A stretch of DNA of 64,000 nt from Pontibacter roseus DSM 17521 (GTDB taxonomy: Bacteria > Bacteroidota > Bacteroidia > Cytophagales > Hymenobacteraceae), in the NCBI RefSeq assembly GCF_000373265.1, contig NZ_KB890761.1, positions 730,848 to 794,847 of the forward strand, given 5' to 3'. Of this stretch, positions 31,617 to 40,088 are shown one piece after another; within the stretch, counting starts at the first letter, position 1, and every line of letters starts with the position of its first letter. The translations under genes and the position numbers were made by a program. A model generated the notes under the pieces. That model did no database searches, was not told where the DNA came from, and saw only the letters and a list, made by a program, of their open reading frames with translations.

Positions 31617-33857
31617 TTACAACAGCAGCAGCCCCTTTTCCCGCAGCTCAAACCATACCGGCGACGCCAGGAATTCCGTGAAGCTCAGGTGCGCGTCCAG
31701 CGGGTAAGACTCCTCCAACTGCTTCAAGGTTATAGCAGGCGCATTCGGGGCTGTCAGAATCGTGAGTTGCTCCAGAATCCATTGCCCGATGCTGGCAGTT
31801 GTCTTTATCTGGAAGTCTTCTGCTTTTTCGTAGAAGGTCAATTCGCAGCGCTCAATCGTCTGGCCCTTCTGGGCAATCATCGTAAACTCTATTTCCGGCA
31901 CATGACCCAGCCAGAATACCCGAGCGAGTTTGCGTTCGCTGTCGGGTTTGCCGGGCTCCTGTATGGCCTTGGCAATCAGGTTGCGGTCCACGGTGACGCG
32001 GGGTACTTTGAAATCGAACCAGAACGAGAGGGGCTCCTCCAGCGCCACGCCGTGCATGTAATTGTAGAGCGCCTTGGCTAGTCCTGGACCGAAAACCTCA
32101 TGGTCGGTGCCATTGGGGTCGTCGTGCCAGAGGTCGTTATAGGCGAAGTTTCCTTCCGGCGGCCCTACCTTCACCACACCGAACTTTTCCGGGTGCTTGC
32201 CTACCGGGCTATGCGCCGTCATGCTGAAGCGGTGCCAGTAGCCGGACTGTATCACGCCGTTCAGGAAAAGCTGCCGCACCACCTCCAGCGAATCCACCGT
32301 CTCCTGCGCCGTCTGCGTCGGGAAGCCATACATGAGGTAGGCATGCACCATGATTCCCGCCTGGGTGAAGCCATCCGTCACGCGGGCTACCTGGGCAATG
32401 CTAACGCCTTTCTGCATGAGGGCGAGCAGGCGGTCCGAGGCCACCTCTAAGCCGCCGGATACGGCGATGCAACCTGACTCGGCCAGCAAACGGCACAAAT
32501 CTGGGGTAAATGTTTTCTCAAAGCGGATGTTTCCCCACCAGGTGATTTTGACGCCACGGCGGATGAGCTCGATGGCCAAATCGCGTAGTGCGGCAGGCGG
32601 TGCGGCTTCGTCCACGAAATGGAAACCAGTCTGGCCGGTTTGGGCGATAATCTGCTCAATGCGGTCTACCAGCAGCGTGGCTGGAGCGGCTTCGTAGCGG
32701 GAGATGTAGTCGAGGGTGATGTCGCAGAAGGAGCAGCGTTTCCAGTAGCAGCCATGAGCAACGGTCAGTTTGTTCCAGCGGCCATCGCTCCAGAGGCGGT
32801 GCATTGGGTTGATGACGTCAATTACCGACAGGTACTCCTGCAGCGGCAGGTCACTGTAGTCGGGCGTGCCGACTTCGATATGTGGTATGTCTTTGTCAAG
32901 GCAGCCGTTGATGTACTCCACCTGGCCATTCTGTAACATGAATGTGCGCTGCAGAAAATCCACCTGGCGCTCGCCCTGCAGGTACTCCAGCAGTTTCAGC
33001 CAAGGACCTTCGCCATCGTCCAGCGTCACAAAATCAATATACTTGAACAGGCGCGGCTCCCGCAGGCCGCGCAGTTCGGTGTTCGGGTAGCCGCCGCCCA
33101 TCAAGGTATGGATGTGCGGGTAGTTTTGCTTGACATGCTGGGCTAGTTGCAGACCGCCGTACAGGTTACCTGGGAAAGGGATGGATAAGCCCACCACATC
33201 AGGCTGCACCTCCTGCAGGCGCTCCTCCAACACCTCCAGCAGCATCTGGTCTATCAGGTTAGGCTCCTGCTGCAGCGACTCTTCCAGCGGGTCAAATGAG
33301 GTGGCCGACAGGGCTAGTTTCTCGGCATAGCGGCTGAAGGCGAAGTAGGGGCAAATGGTCTCCTTAATCAAATCGCCCAGGTCCTCCAGGTATAGCGTAG
33401 CCAGGTAGCGCGCCCTGTCGCTGATGCCCATGCTACCAAACGCCCAGTCGATGTCCTCCACCTGGTCGAAGCGGGAGGCCTCGGGCAGGTAGCGGCTGTA
33501 GCTGATTTGCTGGGCCAGGGTCGTGTCCTTGTTCTGCAGGAAGCGGATGACCGGCTCGATGGTCTGCAGGTACTCTCGTTTGAGGCGCAGGATGCGGCGG
33601 CTGTTGTCCGACAGCTCAAAATCGCCTTCCTCCACCGCCTGGAAAATCCTGCTCAGCCCTGCCTTGGTGAACATGCGCAGCACCAGCTCAATGCCAAAGT
33701 CAGCCTGCGTGACAGTATAGCCTTGCCCTTTCAGGAAGCCTTTGATGTATGCGGTGGCAGGATAGGGGGTGTTAAGCTGCGTGAGCGGTGGCGTGATAAG
33801 CAGTATGGTTGGCTTCTTCAAAGTCGGGAAATATGATTTACGAAGCGCCTGATACAA
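31617..33857 (-). CDS. B12-binding-domain radical SAM protein
   Basis: A 746-residue member of the cobalamin-dependent radical SAM group. The N-terminal cobalamin-binding-like domain (about 15-290) has LLITPPLTQLNTPYPATAY and VVGLSIPFPGNLYGG with LMGGGYPN. The radical SAM domain follows with the cluster motif GCYWKRCSFCDI (CxxxCxFC pattern with spacing 4/2), then FVDEAAPP and GGLEVASDRLL. The DxHxxG cobalamin lower-ligand motif is not obvious. Start is uncertain: TTG at 33857 and another TTG at 33821 (immediately before KKPTILL) are both possible. The substrate is unknown. The B12 uptake locus lies about 1.2 kb upstream on the same strand, perhaps by chance. Confidence 0.88.
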   Translation of the reverse strand: MYQALRKSYFPTLKKPTILLITPPLTQLNTPYPATAYIKGFLKGQGYTVTQADFGIELVLRMFTKAGLSRIFQAVEEGDFELSDNSRRILRLKREYLQTIEPVIRFLQNKDTTLAQQISYSRYLPEASRFDQVEDIDWAFGSMGISDRARYLATLYLEDLGDLIKETICPYFAFSRYAEKLALSATSFDPLEESLQQEPNLIDQMLLEVLEERLQEVQPDVVGLSIPFPGNLYGGLQLAQHVKQNYPHIHTLMGGGYPNTELRGLREPRLFKYIDFVTLDDGEGPWLKLLEYLQGERQVDFLQRTFMLQNGQVEYINGCLDKDIPHIEVGTPDYSDLPLQEYLSVIDVINPMHRLWSDGRWNKLTVAHGCYWKRCSFCDITLDYISRYEAAPATLLVDRIEQIIAQTGQTGFHFVDEAAPPAALRDLAIELIRRGVKITWWGNIRFEKTFTPDLCRLLAESGCIAVSGGLEVASDRLLALMQKGVSIAQVARVTDGFTQAGIMVHAYLMYGFPTQTAQETVDSLEVVRQLFLNGVIQSGYWHRFSMTAHSPVGKHPEKFGVVKVGPPEGNFAYNDLWHDDPNGTDHEVFGPGLAKALYNYMHGVALEEPLSFWFDFKVPRVTVDRNLIAKAIQEPGKPDSERKLARVFWLGHVPEIEFTMIAQKGQTIERCELTFYEKAEDFQIKTTASIGQWILEQLTILTAPNAPAITLKQLEESYPLDAHLSFTEFLASPVWFELREKGLLLL

Positions 33858-33969
33858 GCGCAGGGCGCAAAACTACAGATTCTGCGCCGCTTTCTGAATT
33901 ATTACTGCCTTGTCAACAGTCGGGAGCGGGGGTGGGTTCACCGGATGGGCTAATTCGCAGTGAAACAGG

Positions 33970-33994
33970 AAAGCCACCGGACGCGGTGGCTTTT
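33970..33994 (-). terminator. Terminator of the DUF2798 gene
   Basis: AAAGCCACCG/CGGTGGCTTT stem with a 4-base loop, U-rich on the minus strand. Confidence 0.7.
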
Positions 33995-34045
33995 GAAGGT
34001 ATGATTTCCTTGTAGGTATACTTCTGCAGCTCCGTGGGCTTTCGC

Positions 34046-34279
34046 TCAGCGCAGGAGTTCAGAGGTCTTGTTGACGAGGTAGTTCACCCCCGGCACGATG
34101 GCCAGTACGGTGGTGGCGACCAGCACGAAGAGCGTGAAGAACATCCGGAACCAGTTGGCGAAGAAGCCGGCGTTGGTGCCAAAGGTATACAGCTGCAGCG
34201 CAGAGGACGTGAAAAGGCAGAGCAGCAAGATGATGAGCAGTTTGCGCTTAACAGGCGGCTTCAAAAACGCTTTCTTCAT
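34046..34279 (-). CDS. DUF2798 small membrane protein
   Basis: A 77-residue protein with two transmembrane helices (LLIILLLCLFTSSALQLYTF and MFFTLFVLVATTVLAIVPG) and a FFANWFRMF stretch between them, the layout of DUF2798. The basic N-terminus (MKKAFLKPPVKRK) should face the cytoplasm. Function unknown. The disordered small protein gene 34331-34507 lies 50 bases upstream on the same strand. Confidence 0.75.
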   Translation of the reverse strand: MKKAFLKPPVKRKLLIILLLCLFTSSALQLYTFGTNAGFFANWFRMFFTLFVLVATTVLAIVPGVNYLVNKTSELLR

Positions 34280-34330
34280 GGCATGTCAGGTATGGCCACA
34301 AAGGTAAGGTATAGCGCCTTGGCAGCCGCA

Positions 34331-34507
34331 TTACGAGTGGCCTTTTTCTGCTTCTTCGTCCTCTCTGCTTCGGTTGCTGTCTTTCTGCTGTTGTTCCGCA
34401 GGTCCTTTGGGAGGGGCAGATTGGTGTTGGTTCTTCACCTTCTCTACATCCGATGACATTTCTTTGGTCGTTTTCTGGGGCGGGTTTTTATCCTGGTTCT
34501 TTTCCAT
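34331..34507 (-). CDS. Small disordered hydrophilic protein
   Basis: A 58-residue frame, MEKNQDKN to EEAEKGHS, made almost wholly of Lys, Glu, Gln, Asn, Asp, Ser and Pro, with no Cys, Trp, Tyr or Phe. It lacks a signal peptide. The composition and the MxKN-type start resemble the three small proteins at 40948, 41214 and 41574. Such hydrophilin-like proteins are often stress-induced, which is inference here. No family recognised. Confidence 0.6.
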   Translation of the reverse strand: MEKNQDKNPPQKTTKEMSSDVEKVKNQHQSAPPKGPAEQQQKDSNRSREDEEAEKGHS

Positions 34508-34650
34508 GGTTTTCTGTCTGAGGTTTACATCCTCATACGGCGTATACCAGGAAGCAGTAGCGTTTTCTAACTCATTTTGGCTGTAAGCCGTACATTAAAG
34601 GGCTCACCAGAGTGGGCAGGACAAGAGAAGAACACGAAAAAAACCTGACT

Positions 34651-34920
34651 ATGAAAATATCAAAGATAAAAGCATATCTGCTGGCAATGGTGCTGCTGGG
34701 TGCGGGTATGACTGCCTGCAACACCGGTACTGACCCAGGCGAGACGAACACAGAGCGAAGCGACATAGAACGCACTGAAGAAGCAGACAGAACGGGAACC
34801 TATGGCGATACCACTGAGAATATGGAGGAAATCTATGAAGGCCGCGAAGGCACAGCCATAGGCGACAGCGCCTACAACCAAGATGGCAAGCGAGACAAAC
34901 GCCCTGACACGAAACAGTAA
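34651..34920 (+). CDS. Small acidic lipoprotein, disordered
   Basis: An 89-residue protein with signal and lipobox MTAC (Cys23), then a mature part that is acidic, Thr/Glu/Asp/Arg-rich and without hydrophobic core (TERSDIERTEEADRTGTYG). An upstream in-frame ATG at 34612 would add a charged extension before the signal, so 34651 is preferred. It should be anchored to a membrane with a flexible tail. It is divergent from the 58-residue hydrophilic protein gene and ends in a 48-base palindromic terminator. Function unknown. Confidence 0.72.
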   Translation: MKISKIKAYLLAMVLLGAGMTACNTGTDPGETNTERSDIERTEEADRTGTYGDTTENMEEIYEGREGTAIGDSAYNQDGKRDKRPDTKQ

Positions 34921-34940
34921 TGCATACCTTGGTGAATCTT

Positions 34941-34988
34941 TAAAACAGAAAGCCCGACCACAGTACTGTGGTCGGGCTTTCTGTTTTA
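34941..34988. terminator. 48-base perfect palindrome between convergent genes (bidirectional terminator)
   Basis: Arms 34941-34964 and 34965-34988 are exact reverse complements with no spacer. The outer ends are TAAAA/TTTTA, giving a U-tract in both directions. It separates the small lipoprotein gene from the btuG-like gene. Confidence 0.9.
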
Positions 34989-35002
34989 GCATCAGGTATA
35001 CT

Positions 35003-36127
35003 TTACCGGAACACGAAGCCGTTGGGAGCCACGCCTACCTGGAATGAGTCCACAGGGGCACCGCTCTGGTTGTTGTAGCGTACCACCCAGCCGTTGGAGC
35101 TGAAGTTGGGCGCCTTGCCAGCGTAAACCATACCTGTGGATGGCTCTACACCCAGACCATAGAAGCCATAGGGCACATAGGCGCCGCGGTCAATAAGTGG
35201 GGCGGCAGGCAGCGCAGAGGCATTCACATCCTGCACGTATACCCGGTTGTTGAACAGGAAATAGAGTTTGTCGCGGTTGCCATTGAGTGTGAGTTTGCTG
35301 GGCGAGGGTGCCTTCTGTGTAAAGGCAAGAGTCGAGATGACCGCATTGCTGCCCGTGTTGATTTTGGCAAGGGTGCCCGGTTTGCTGTTCTCTTCGTCCA
35401 CTGAATAGTCGCTGTTGTAGGACTTTAATCCGCTGCTGCTCACCCACAGCACGTTGTTACGGTCCAGCGCCAGGCTGTTCGGGCCATCGTTCACCAGAAT
35501 GGAAGTCTCCACGGCGTCGGTTGCGGTGTTGATGACGCTCACGGTGTTGCCGCCGCTGTTGGCTACAAACAATTTTCCGCCACTAATGACCAGCTGCTCG
35601 GGCTGCACGCCCACCGGTATAGTTTTGGTGACCGTGTACGTCTTCAAGTCAACAACGGCCACACGCCCGGTGCCATATATATAAGTGGTGGGGTCATAGC
35701 CCAACCATTCGGTCACGTAGCCCTTCTCGTTGTTGAGGGCCACAAAGTAGCGCGGGGCGTGCATACCTGTGATTTCGGCTTGCGCCTTGAGCGTGTTGGC
35801 ATCTGCCACGGTCACCTTTCCGCTGTTGTTCATCACCAAAAAGGCCCTGTCGCCGTGCACAGATAAGTGCTGCAGCACATCGCCCAGCACGAGTGGCGCG
35901 TTTACTTTCTTGAACGACTCATTCTCCACCGAGCGGCTCCCGTGGTTGTAGAAGCTCACTGATGCGTTGGATTTGGTCATGGCGCCCTCGTTGGAGATGA
36001 GCACACCGTCGCGGGCATACTCACCAACTGGACCCTTGGAATCGTCGTCGCAGGCGGTGAAGGCGAGGGCGCCAAAGGTGAAGGCAGCGGAAAGTACAAA
36101 GCTGCGGAAGCGGGTAATTTTTTTCAT
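35003..36127 (-). CDS. BtuG-like surface beta-propeller lipoprotein (DUF5074/YncE type)
   Basis: A 374-residue lipoprotein: lipobox FTAC (Cys26) followed by DDDSK, the acidic surface-export signal of Bacteroidota. The mature chain is a seven-bladed beta-propeller of the YncE/DUF5074 kind, with repeats such as GRVAVVDLKTYTVTKTIPVG, GKLFVANSGGNTVSVINTATD and LALDRNNVLWVSSSG. It lies 24 bases after btuB on the same strand, behind a cobalamin riboswitch. In Bacteroides, BtuG has this fold and gene position and captures vitamin B12 at the surface with very high affinity before passing it to BtuB. Assignment as BtuG-like rests on fold plus context. Confidence 0.85.
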   Translation of the reverse strand: MKKITRFRSFVLSAAFTFGALAFTACDDDSKGPVGEYARDGVLISNEGAMTKSNASVSFYNHGSRSVENESFKKVNAPLVLGDVLQHLSVHGDRAFLVMNNSGKVTVADANTLKAQAEITGMHAPRYFVALNNEKGYVTEWLGYDPTTYIYGTGRVAVVDLKTYTVTKTIPVGVQPEQLVISGGKLFVANSGGNTVSVINTATDAVETSILVNDGPNSLALDRNNVLWVSSSGLKSYNSDYSVDEENSKPGTLAKINTGSNAVISTLAFTQKAPSPSKLTLNGNRDKLYFLFNNRVYVQDVNASALPAAPLIDRGAYVPYGFYGLGVEPSTGMVYAGKAPNFSSNGWVVRYNNQSGAPVDSFQVGVAPNGFVFR

Positions 36128-36151
36128 GTAGCTATTCTTAAAACGGTATGG

Positions 36152-38065
36152 TTAGGGTATGACAAAGCGTAAACTGGCGGCGAAGCTGCGCGGCGGCATG
36201 GGCATGTTCTCCAGCACATAGTAATTCGCATTGGTGGCATTGTCGGAGCGGAGAGAGGCGATGATCTGGTACTGGCCAATGTCGATTCTCCTGCTCAGCG
36301 CCAAACTCAGCAAGGTATAGGCCGGAAGGTTGCTGGTGTTGCTGTTGTTGGTATAGCGCAGGCCGTTATAAGTGAGGTTTCCCAGAAAGCTCCAGGCACG
36401 GAAGGCGGCATCGGCGCCCAATTGGGCCTTGTGCAGCGGCACATGGGCCAGCTGGAGGTTGAGTTCCTCCGGCCCCTCGTAGGCCTCCACCTGTTCGGAA
36501 GTGGTATAGGTATAGGCGGCGGTAGCGGCCACAGAAAGTTCGTCCATTTTTTTGCTGGCGCGGGTGCTGAGCTCTAGGCCCTGCGCCCGCACCTTCTGCA
36601 GGTTGCGTGGCGACCAGTACCCTGACTCCAGCGGCATCCACTGCACCCAGTTGTCCAAAAGCAGGCGGTAGGCAGAAGCCTCCGTCTCGATGTGCCAGGA
36701 GCCGTGGGTAAAGGTATGGCACAGGCCGCTCTCGTAGTTCCAACCTTGTTCGGGTTTGATGTCGGGGTTGCCGCCGGGCTGCCAGAAGCGTTCGTTCAGC
36801 GTGGGCACCCGGTAGCTGCCCGAGACGTTGCCCTTCAGGTATAGGCGGTGGTTGTTTTGCTGTAGAAACAGCCAGTTGGCACCCAGCGTGGGGGCAGGCG
36901 TGGGGTTGTAGCCCTTCACAAAGGCCTGCCGCACGTTCAGGCTCAGGTCCAGCCGGCGGGTGGGGTCATAGCGGAAGAGCAAAAAGGCGGATGCCCTATC
37001 TTCGGTGACGGTGCCGCCATAGCCCTGCACATCAGCCACAAAATGCTGGAGGTTCACGCCGCCACGCAGGCTCCAACGACGGGCGTAGGTATAGGTCTGC
37101 TCCGCCTGCAACTGGTAGGTGTTGATGTCGGTGAGGGAGTTGTTGCTGTAATCGGTATAGCGAAGGTAGTCGGAGAACCAAGCGGCCTTCACTGTGGTCT
37201 CGCCCCAGTTACTGTCGTGGCCAAAATCGGCCATCAGGCGCAGGTTCTTGTCTACTTGTCGGGTACTGACGTTGGCAGCTCCCAGAGCGGGCGGCACTTC
37301 ACGGTTTGCATAGGTATACCAGCCGTGCAGCGCCAGTCGGCTTTTCTCGCTTAGCTGCCAGGTCACATCTTGTGTGAAGCCATGCTGCGCCACCTGTGCC
37401 TCCTCCTGTAGGCGTGTCGGTGCCCCGAAGCTCCCGTAGTCTTTGTAGGGAAAGTCGTTCGCCGCGCTCAACCTATACCCACTCATCCCAACCGATACTT
37501 TCTGACCGACATAGTGGCCTCCTGCGCTGGAGAAGTAGCGACCGAAACTGCCGATTTCCTGCTGCACCGTTGCCCCGAATCCGGGTTTGTCATACACAGG
37601 AGAACTGAGCGAAACGGCCCCGCCTATGGCGCCACTACCATAGGTAGCGCCTGCCGCGCCATGCTGCACAGATATGGAACCCAGGCTCGTCAGGGGCAAA
37701 AGAGAGAAATCGCTTAGGCCCAGGGCGGGCATGTCGATGTTGAGACCGTTCCAGAGGACGGCGGTGTGGGTGGCGCTGGTGCCCCGGAAAGTAGGGGTGG
37801 AGATGCCGCTTGGGCCGTTGGTCTTGAGGAACAGGGGCGTGCGCGCCTGCAGGGCATCAACCAGCGAGCCGGAGGCATGCATCTGTACAAAGCTGCTGTC
37901 GAGGATGCTCACGCGGCTGCCGGAGGCGAACACCTCCGCGGGTTTGCCGAACACCTCCACCGTGCGGAGCTGGTACTGCGCCGTGTCCTGCTGCGCGAGG
38001 GCAGCGGGGGCTATACCTGACAGCGCGGCCAGGCACAGAAGAAGACGGTAAGAAGACTTTGCCAT
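36152..38065 (-). CDS. btuB: TonB-dependent vitamin B12 receptor (BtuB-like)
   Basis: A 637-residue outer-membrane TonB-dependent receptor. Signal peptide to about residue 24 (PAALAQQD), then the plug (about 30-150: SGSLVDALQARTPLFLKTNGPSG, TFRGTSATHTAVLWNGLNI, IGGAVSLSSP), then a 22-strand-type barrel ending in SLRFVIP. Size and plug match the BtuB/colicin I receptor group. Substrate is indicated by the cobalamin riboswitch at 38181-38357 directly upstream on the same strand and by the btuG-like gene downstream. BtuCDF transport genes are not in the window. Confidence 0.92.
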   Translation of the reverse strand: MAKSSYRLLLCLAALSGIAPAALAQQDTAQYQLRTVEVFGKPAEVFASGSRVSILDSSFVQMHASGSLVDALQARTPLFLKTNGPSGISTPTFRGTSATHTAVLWNGLNIDMPALGLSDFSLLPLTSLGSISVQHGAAGATYGSGAIGGAVSLSSPVYDKPGFGATVQQEIGSFGRYFSSAGGHYVGQKVSVGMSGYRLSAANDFPYKDYGSFGAPTRLQEEAQVAQHGFTQDVTWQLSEKSRLALHGWYTYANREVPPALGAANVSTRQVDKNLRLMADFGHDSNWGETTVKAAWFSDYLRYTDYSNNSLTDINTYQLQAEQTYTYARRWSLRGGVNLQHFVADVQGYGGTVTEDRASAFLLFRYDPTRRLDLSLNVRQAFVKGYNPTPAPTLGANWLFLQQNNHRLYLKGNVSGSYRVPTLNERFWQPGGNPDIKPEQGWNYESGLCHTFTHGSWHIETEASAYRLLLDNWVQWMPLESGYWSPRNLQKVRAQGLELSTRASKKMDELSVAATAAYTYTTSEQVEAYEGPEELNLQLAHVPLHKAQLGADAAFRAWSFLGNLTYNGLRYTNNSNTSNLPAYTLLSLALSRRIDIGQYQIIASLRSDNATNANYYVLENMPMPPRSFAASLRFVIP

Positions 38066-38180
38066 GTATACGTTCGCTTAAATCCCGAAGCATGCAGGCA
38101 GGTATAGGGCAGGAACAGCGCGCGCAGGTATAGCGAAGGCCGTGCAGCTTTTTACCCGAAAGCATACGACTATGTTTGTC

Positions 38181-38357
38181 GGACTGGCAGGTCTCCTGGC
38201 TCTCTTCGGTCAGCCGGCCTTCCCATGACGCGTGGCGGCACAGTGGCATTGGTGATGGCTAACCCTCTTTTGAAGATTACAGTTGCGGGAACAGCATAGG
38301 TATCGCACCTATTTCCCTTTTAAGGCTTTTACCACGGAAGCAGTAAAGGCCACCAAT
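38181..38357 (-). promoter_or_regulatory. Cobalamin (adenosylcobalamin) riboswitch
   Basis: On the minus strand the aptamer reads in order: GGTGCGATACCTATGC region, CTGTTCCCGCAACTGTAA, GCCACTGTGC, CATGGGAAGGC, and GAGCCAGGAGACCTGCC. These are the conserved boxes of the cobalamin riboswitch, including the B12 box (GCCACTG) and the closing GAGNCAGGAGACCUGCC. It is about 116 bases before the btuB ATG. High B12 should repress btuB and btuG. Confidence 0.95.
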
Positions 38358-38500
38358 TTAGAGGCAAAGGTAGTGCATTTTAATTATGAATTAAGAATTA
38401 TGGATTCATAATTATGGGCTGGGCGAAAGAACTGCTATACCTGCAACTCAACCTCCGGCTATACCTGCCGTACCTTCTCCCATACCATTAGACAGAGAAA

Positions 38501-39100
38501 GTGAAGCTGGAGAAGTCATTCTATACCCGACCGGATGTGGTGCAAATTGCGCAGGACCTGCTGGGGAAGCACCTGTACACAAACCACGATGGCATTCTGA
38601 CCGGCGGCATCATTGTGGAGACGGAGGCCTACGCCGGCATAGGCGACAAAGCCTGCCATGCCCATATGAACCGCCGCACCCAGCGCACCGAAATCATGTA
38701 CCACGAAGGCGGGGTGGCCTATGTGTATCTCGTGTACGGCATCTACAACCTCTTCAACATCATCACCAACGTGGAGGGGCGGGCCGATGCCGTGCTGGTT
38801 AGGGCCATCGAGCCTGTGGAAGGTATAGAAGAGATGCTGCTGCGGCGCAACATGGCAGCCATCAAACCCAACCTCACCGCCGGACCGGGCGTGATGAGCA
38901 TCGCCCTGGGCATAGACCGCAAACACTACGGCACTTCCCTTACCGGCGACACCATCTGGATTGAAGACAGAGGCATGGAAGTGCCCGCCGAAGGTATGGC
39001 CATCGGTCCCCGCATCGGGATTGATTATGCCGGCGACGATGCCCTGTTGCCCTGGCGCTTCTGGCTGAAAGGCAACAAATGGGTGAGCGGGAAGAAGTAA
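38501..39100 (+). CDS. DNA-3-methyladenine glycosylase (AAG/MPG type)
   Basis: A 199-residue alkyladenine glycosylase, removing 3-methyladenine and other alkylated bases to start base-excision repair. Family motifs are LLGKHLY (about 19-25), GIIVETEAYAG (about 36-46, the catalytic Glu in ETEAY), AHMNRRTQRTEIMY (about 54-67), VYLVYGIYNLFNI (about 75-87) and AVLVRAIEP (about 98-106). Length is normal for bacterial MPG. The start is the GTG at 38501; no ATG precedes it in frame near the conserved opening KLEKSFYTRPDVVQIAQ. It is convergent with the arginase-family gene. Confidence 0.93.
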   Translation: MKLEKSFYTRPDVVQIAQDLLGKHLYTNHDGILTGGIIVETEAYAGIGDKACHAHMNRRTQRTEIMYHEGGVAYVYLVYGIYNLFNIITNVEGRADAVLVRAIEPVEGIEEMLLRRNMAAIKPNLTAGPGVMSIALGIDRKHYGTSLTGDTIWIEDRGMEVPAEGMAIGPRIGIDYAGDDALLPWRFWLKGNKWVSGKK

Positions 39101-39123
39101 TTTTTCGTCTGGTTAATGTGTGG

Positions 39124-40032
39124 CTATACCTGCCGCGCTTTCCGAAAGGTGTCAGTGAAGTGGTGGATGAACGCGGTGGTGTAGTCGCCGGTTGGGTCCA
39201 AATCCGGGTCCAGTATGGTGATTTCCATTCCGGTGGCTTTGGGGCTCGAGAGCAGCAGGTATAGCATCTGGTTCAACTCATCGTAACTGAGGCCTCCGGG
39301 CGTTCTGCTGTCAACGGCGGGCATCACCGCATCGTCCAGCACGTCCACATCCAGGTGCAGCCAGAACCCATCCAGTTGCCGCGTTTCCACCATACCTAGA
39401 AAAGAGCCGACACACGCGGCTATACCTGTCTCCCGCAGTTGTGCCAGTGAAAAATAAGTTGCTTGGGATTCCCAGATGATGCGCTCGTAGGCCTGGTCGT
39501 ACTCGCGGTTGCCCACACACCATACCTGATTCTCCGGGATGTAAGGCCTCTGGCCCTGTATGTCTGTTAACTTCTGAGGACCTAGACCGGCGGCAAAGGC
39601 CGCAGCCATACCGCCTGCACCACCTGTCTCGGAGAAGGAGGGTTCCATAAAATCCGTGTGCCCGTCCAGATAGAAGAGGGCGTAGTTTCCGCGCTGCTTC
39701 AAAGCGAGTGCGCTACCGACCAAAATGCTGCAATCCCCGCCTAGCACCAGCGGGAAACTCTGGTCATTCAGCACCTCACTTAGCAATTTGGCCTCCTGCT
39801 GTGCATAGGCCACAATAGCGTCGGCATTCAGCACATGCGTTTCCGGGTCGAGGTGCATCCGGTAAGCAGGCGAGGGAAGTACCCAAGTGGCTTCTGGCGC
39901 CAGCAGTTTGTGAAAGCCAAGTTGGCGCAGCCATTCCGGTAGCCTACCCACGCCTGGCGCTTTTCCGGGCGACGGCTCTTTCAGGCCTAAGTTGAAAGGA
40001 AACTCTACTATCGTAACGCTCTTCGTCTTCAT
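39124..40032 (-). CDS. Arginase/agmatinase/formiminoglutamase-family hydrolase
   Basis: A 302-residue ureohydrolase-fold protein. Metal-site motifs in order are GGDCSILVG (about 114-122), DGHTDF (about 140-145; the family usually has DAHxD) and HLDVDVLDDAVMPAV (about 224-238, DxDxxDP-like with Asp-Asp variation). ITILDPDLDPTG follows near the C-terminus. The preferred start is the ATG at 40032 (KTKSVTIVEF), since the extension upstream overlaps the EcsC gene's end. Arginase and formiminoglutamase cannot be separated by eye; the DGH variant makes the exact substrate uncertain. Confidence 0.88.
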   Translation of the reverse strand: MKTKSVTIVEFPFNLGLKEPSPGKAPGVGRLPEWLRQLGFHKLLAPEATWVLPSPAYRMHLDPETHVLNADAIVAYAQQEAKLLSEVLNDQSFPLVLGGDCSILVGSALALKQRGNYALFYLDGHTDFMEPSFSETGGAGGMAAAFAAGLGPQKLTDIQGQRPYIPENQVWCVGNREYDQAYERIIWESQATYFSLAQLRETGIAACVGSFLGMVETRQLDGFWLHLDVDVLDDAVMPAVDSRTPGGLSYDELNQMLYLLLSSPKATGMEITILDPDLDPTGDYTTAFIHHFTDTFRKARQV

Positions 40033-40088
40033 GGGTACATCGAATGGTTTATGTGTGAAAGAGGAGAGGCCGCCCACAGAGGGAGTTT

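Noticed and set aside
37857..38249. 130-codon minus-strand frame crossing the riboswitch
   Set aside because: It overlaps conserved cobalamin aptamer boxes and the btuB start in another frame, so coding is not credible.
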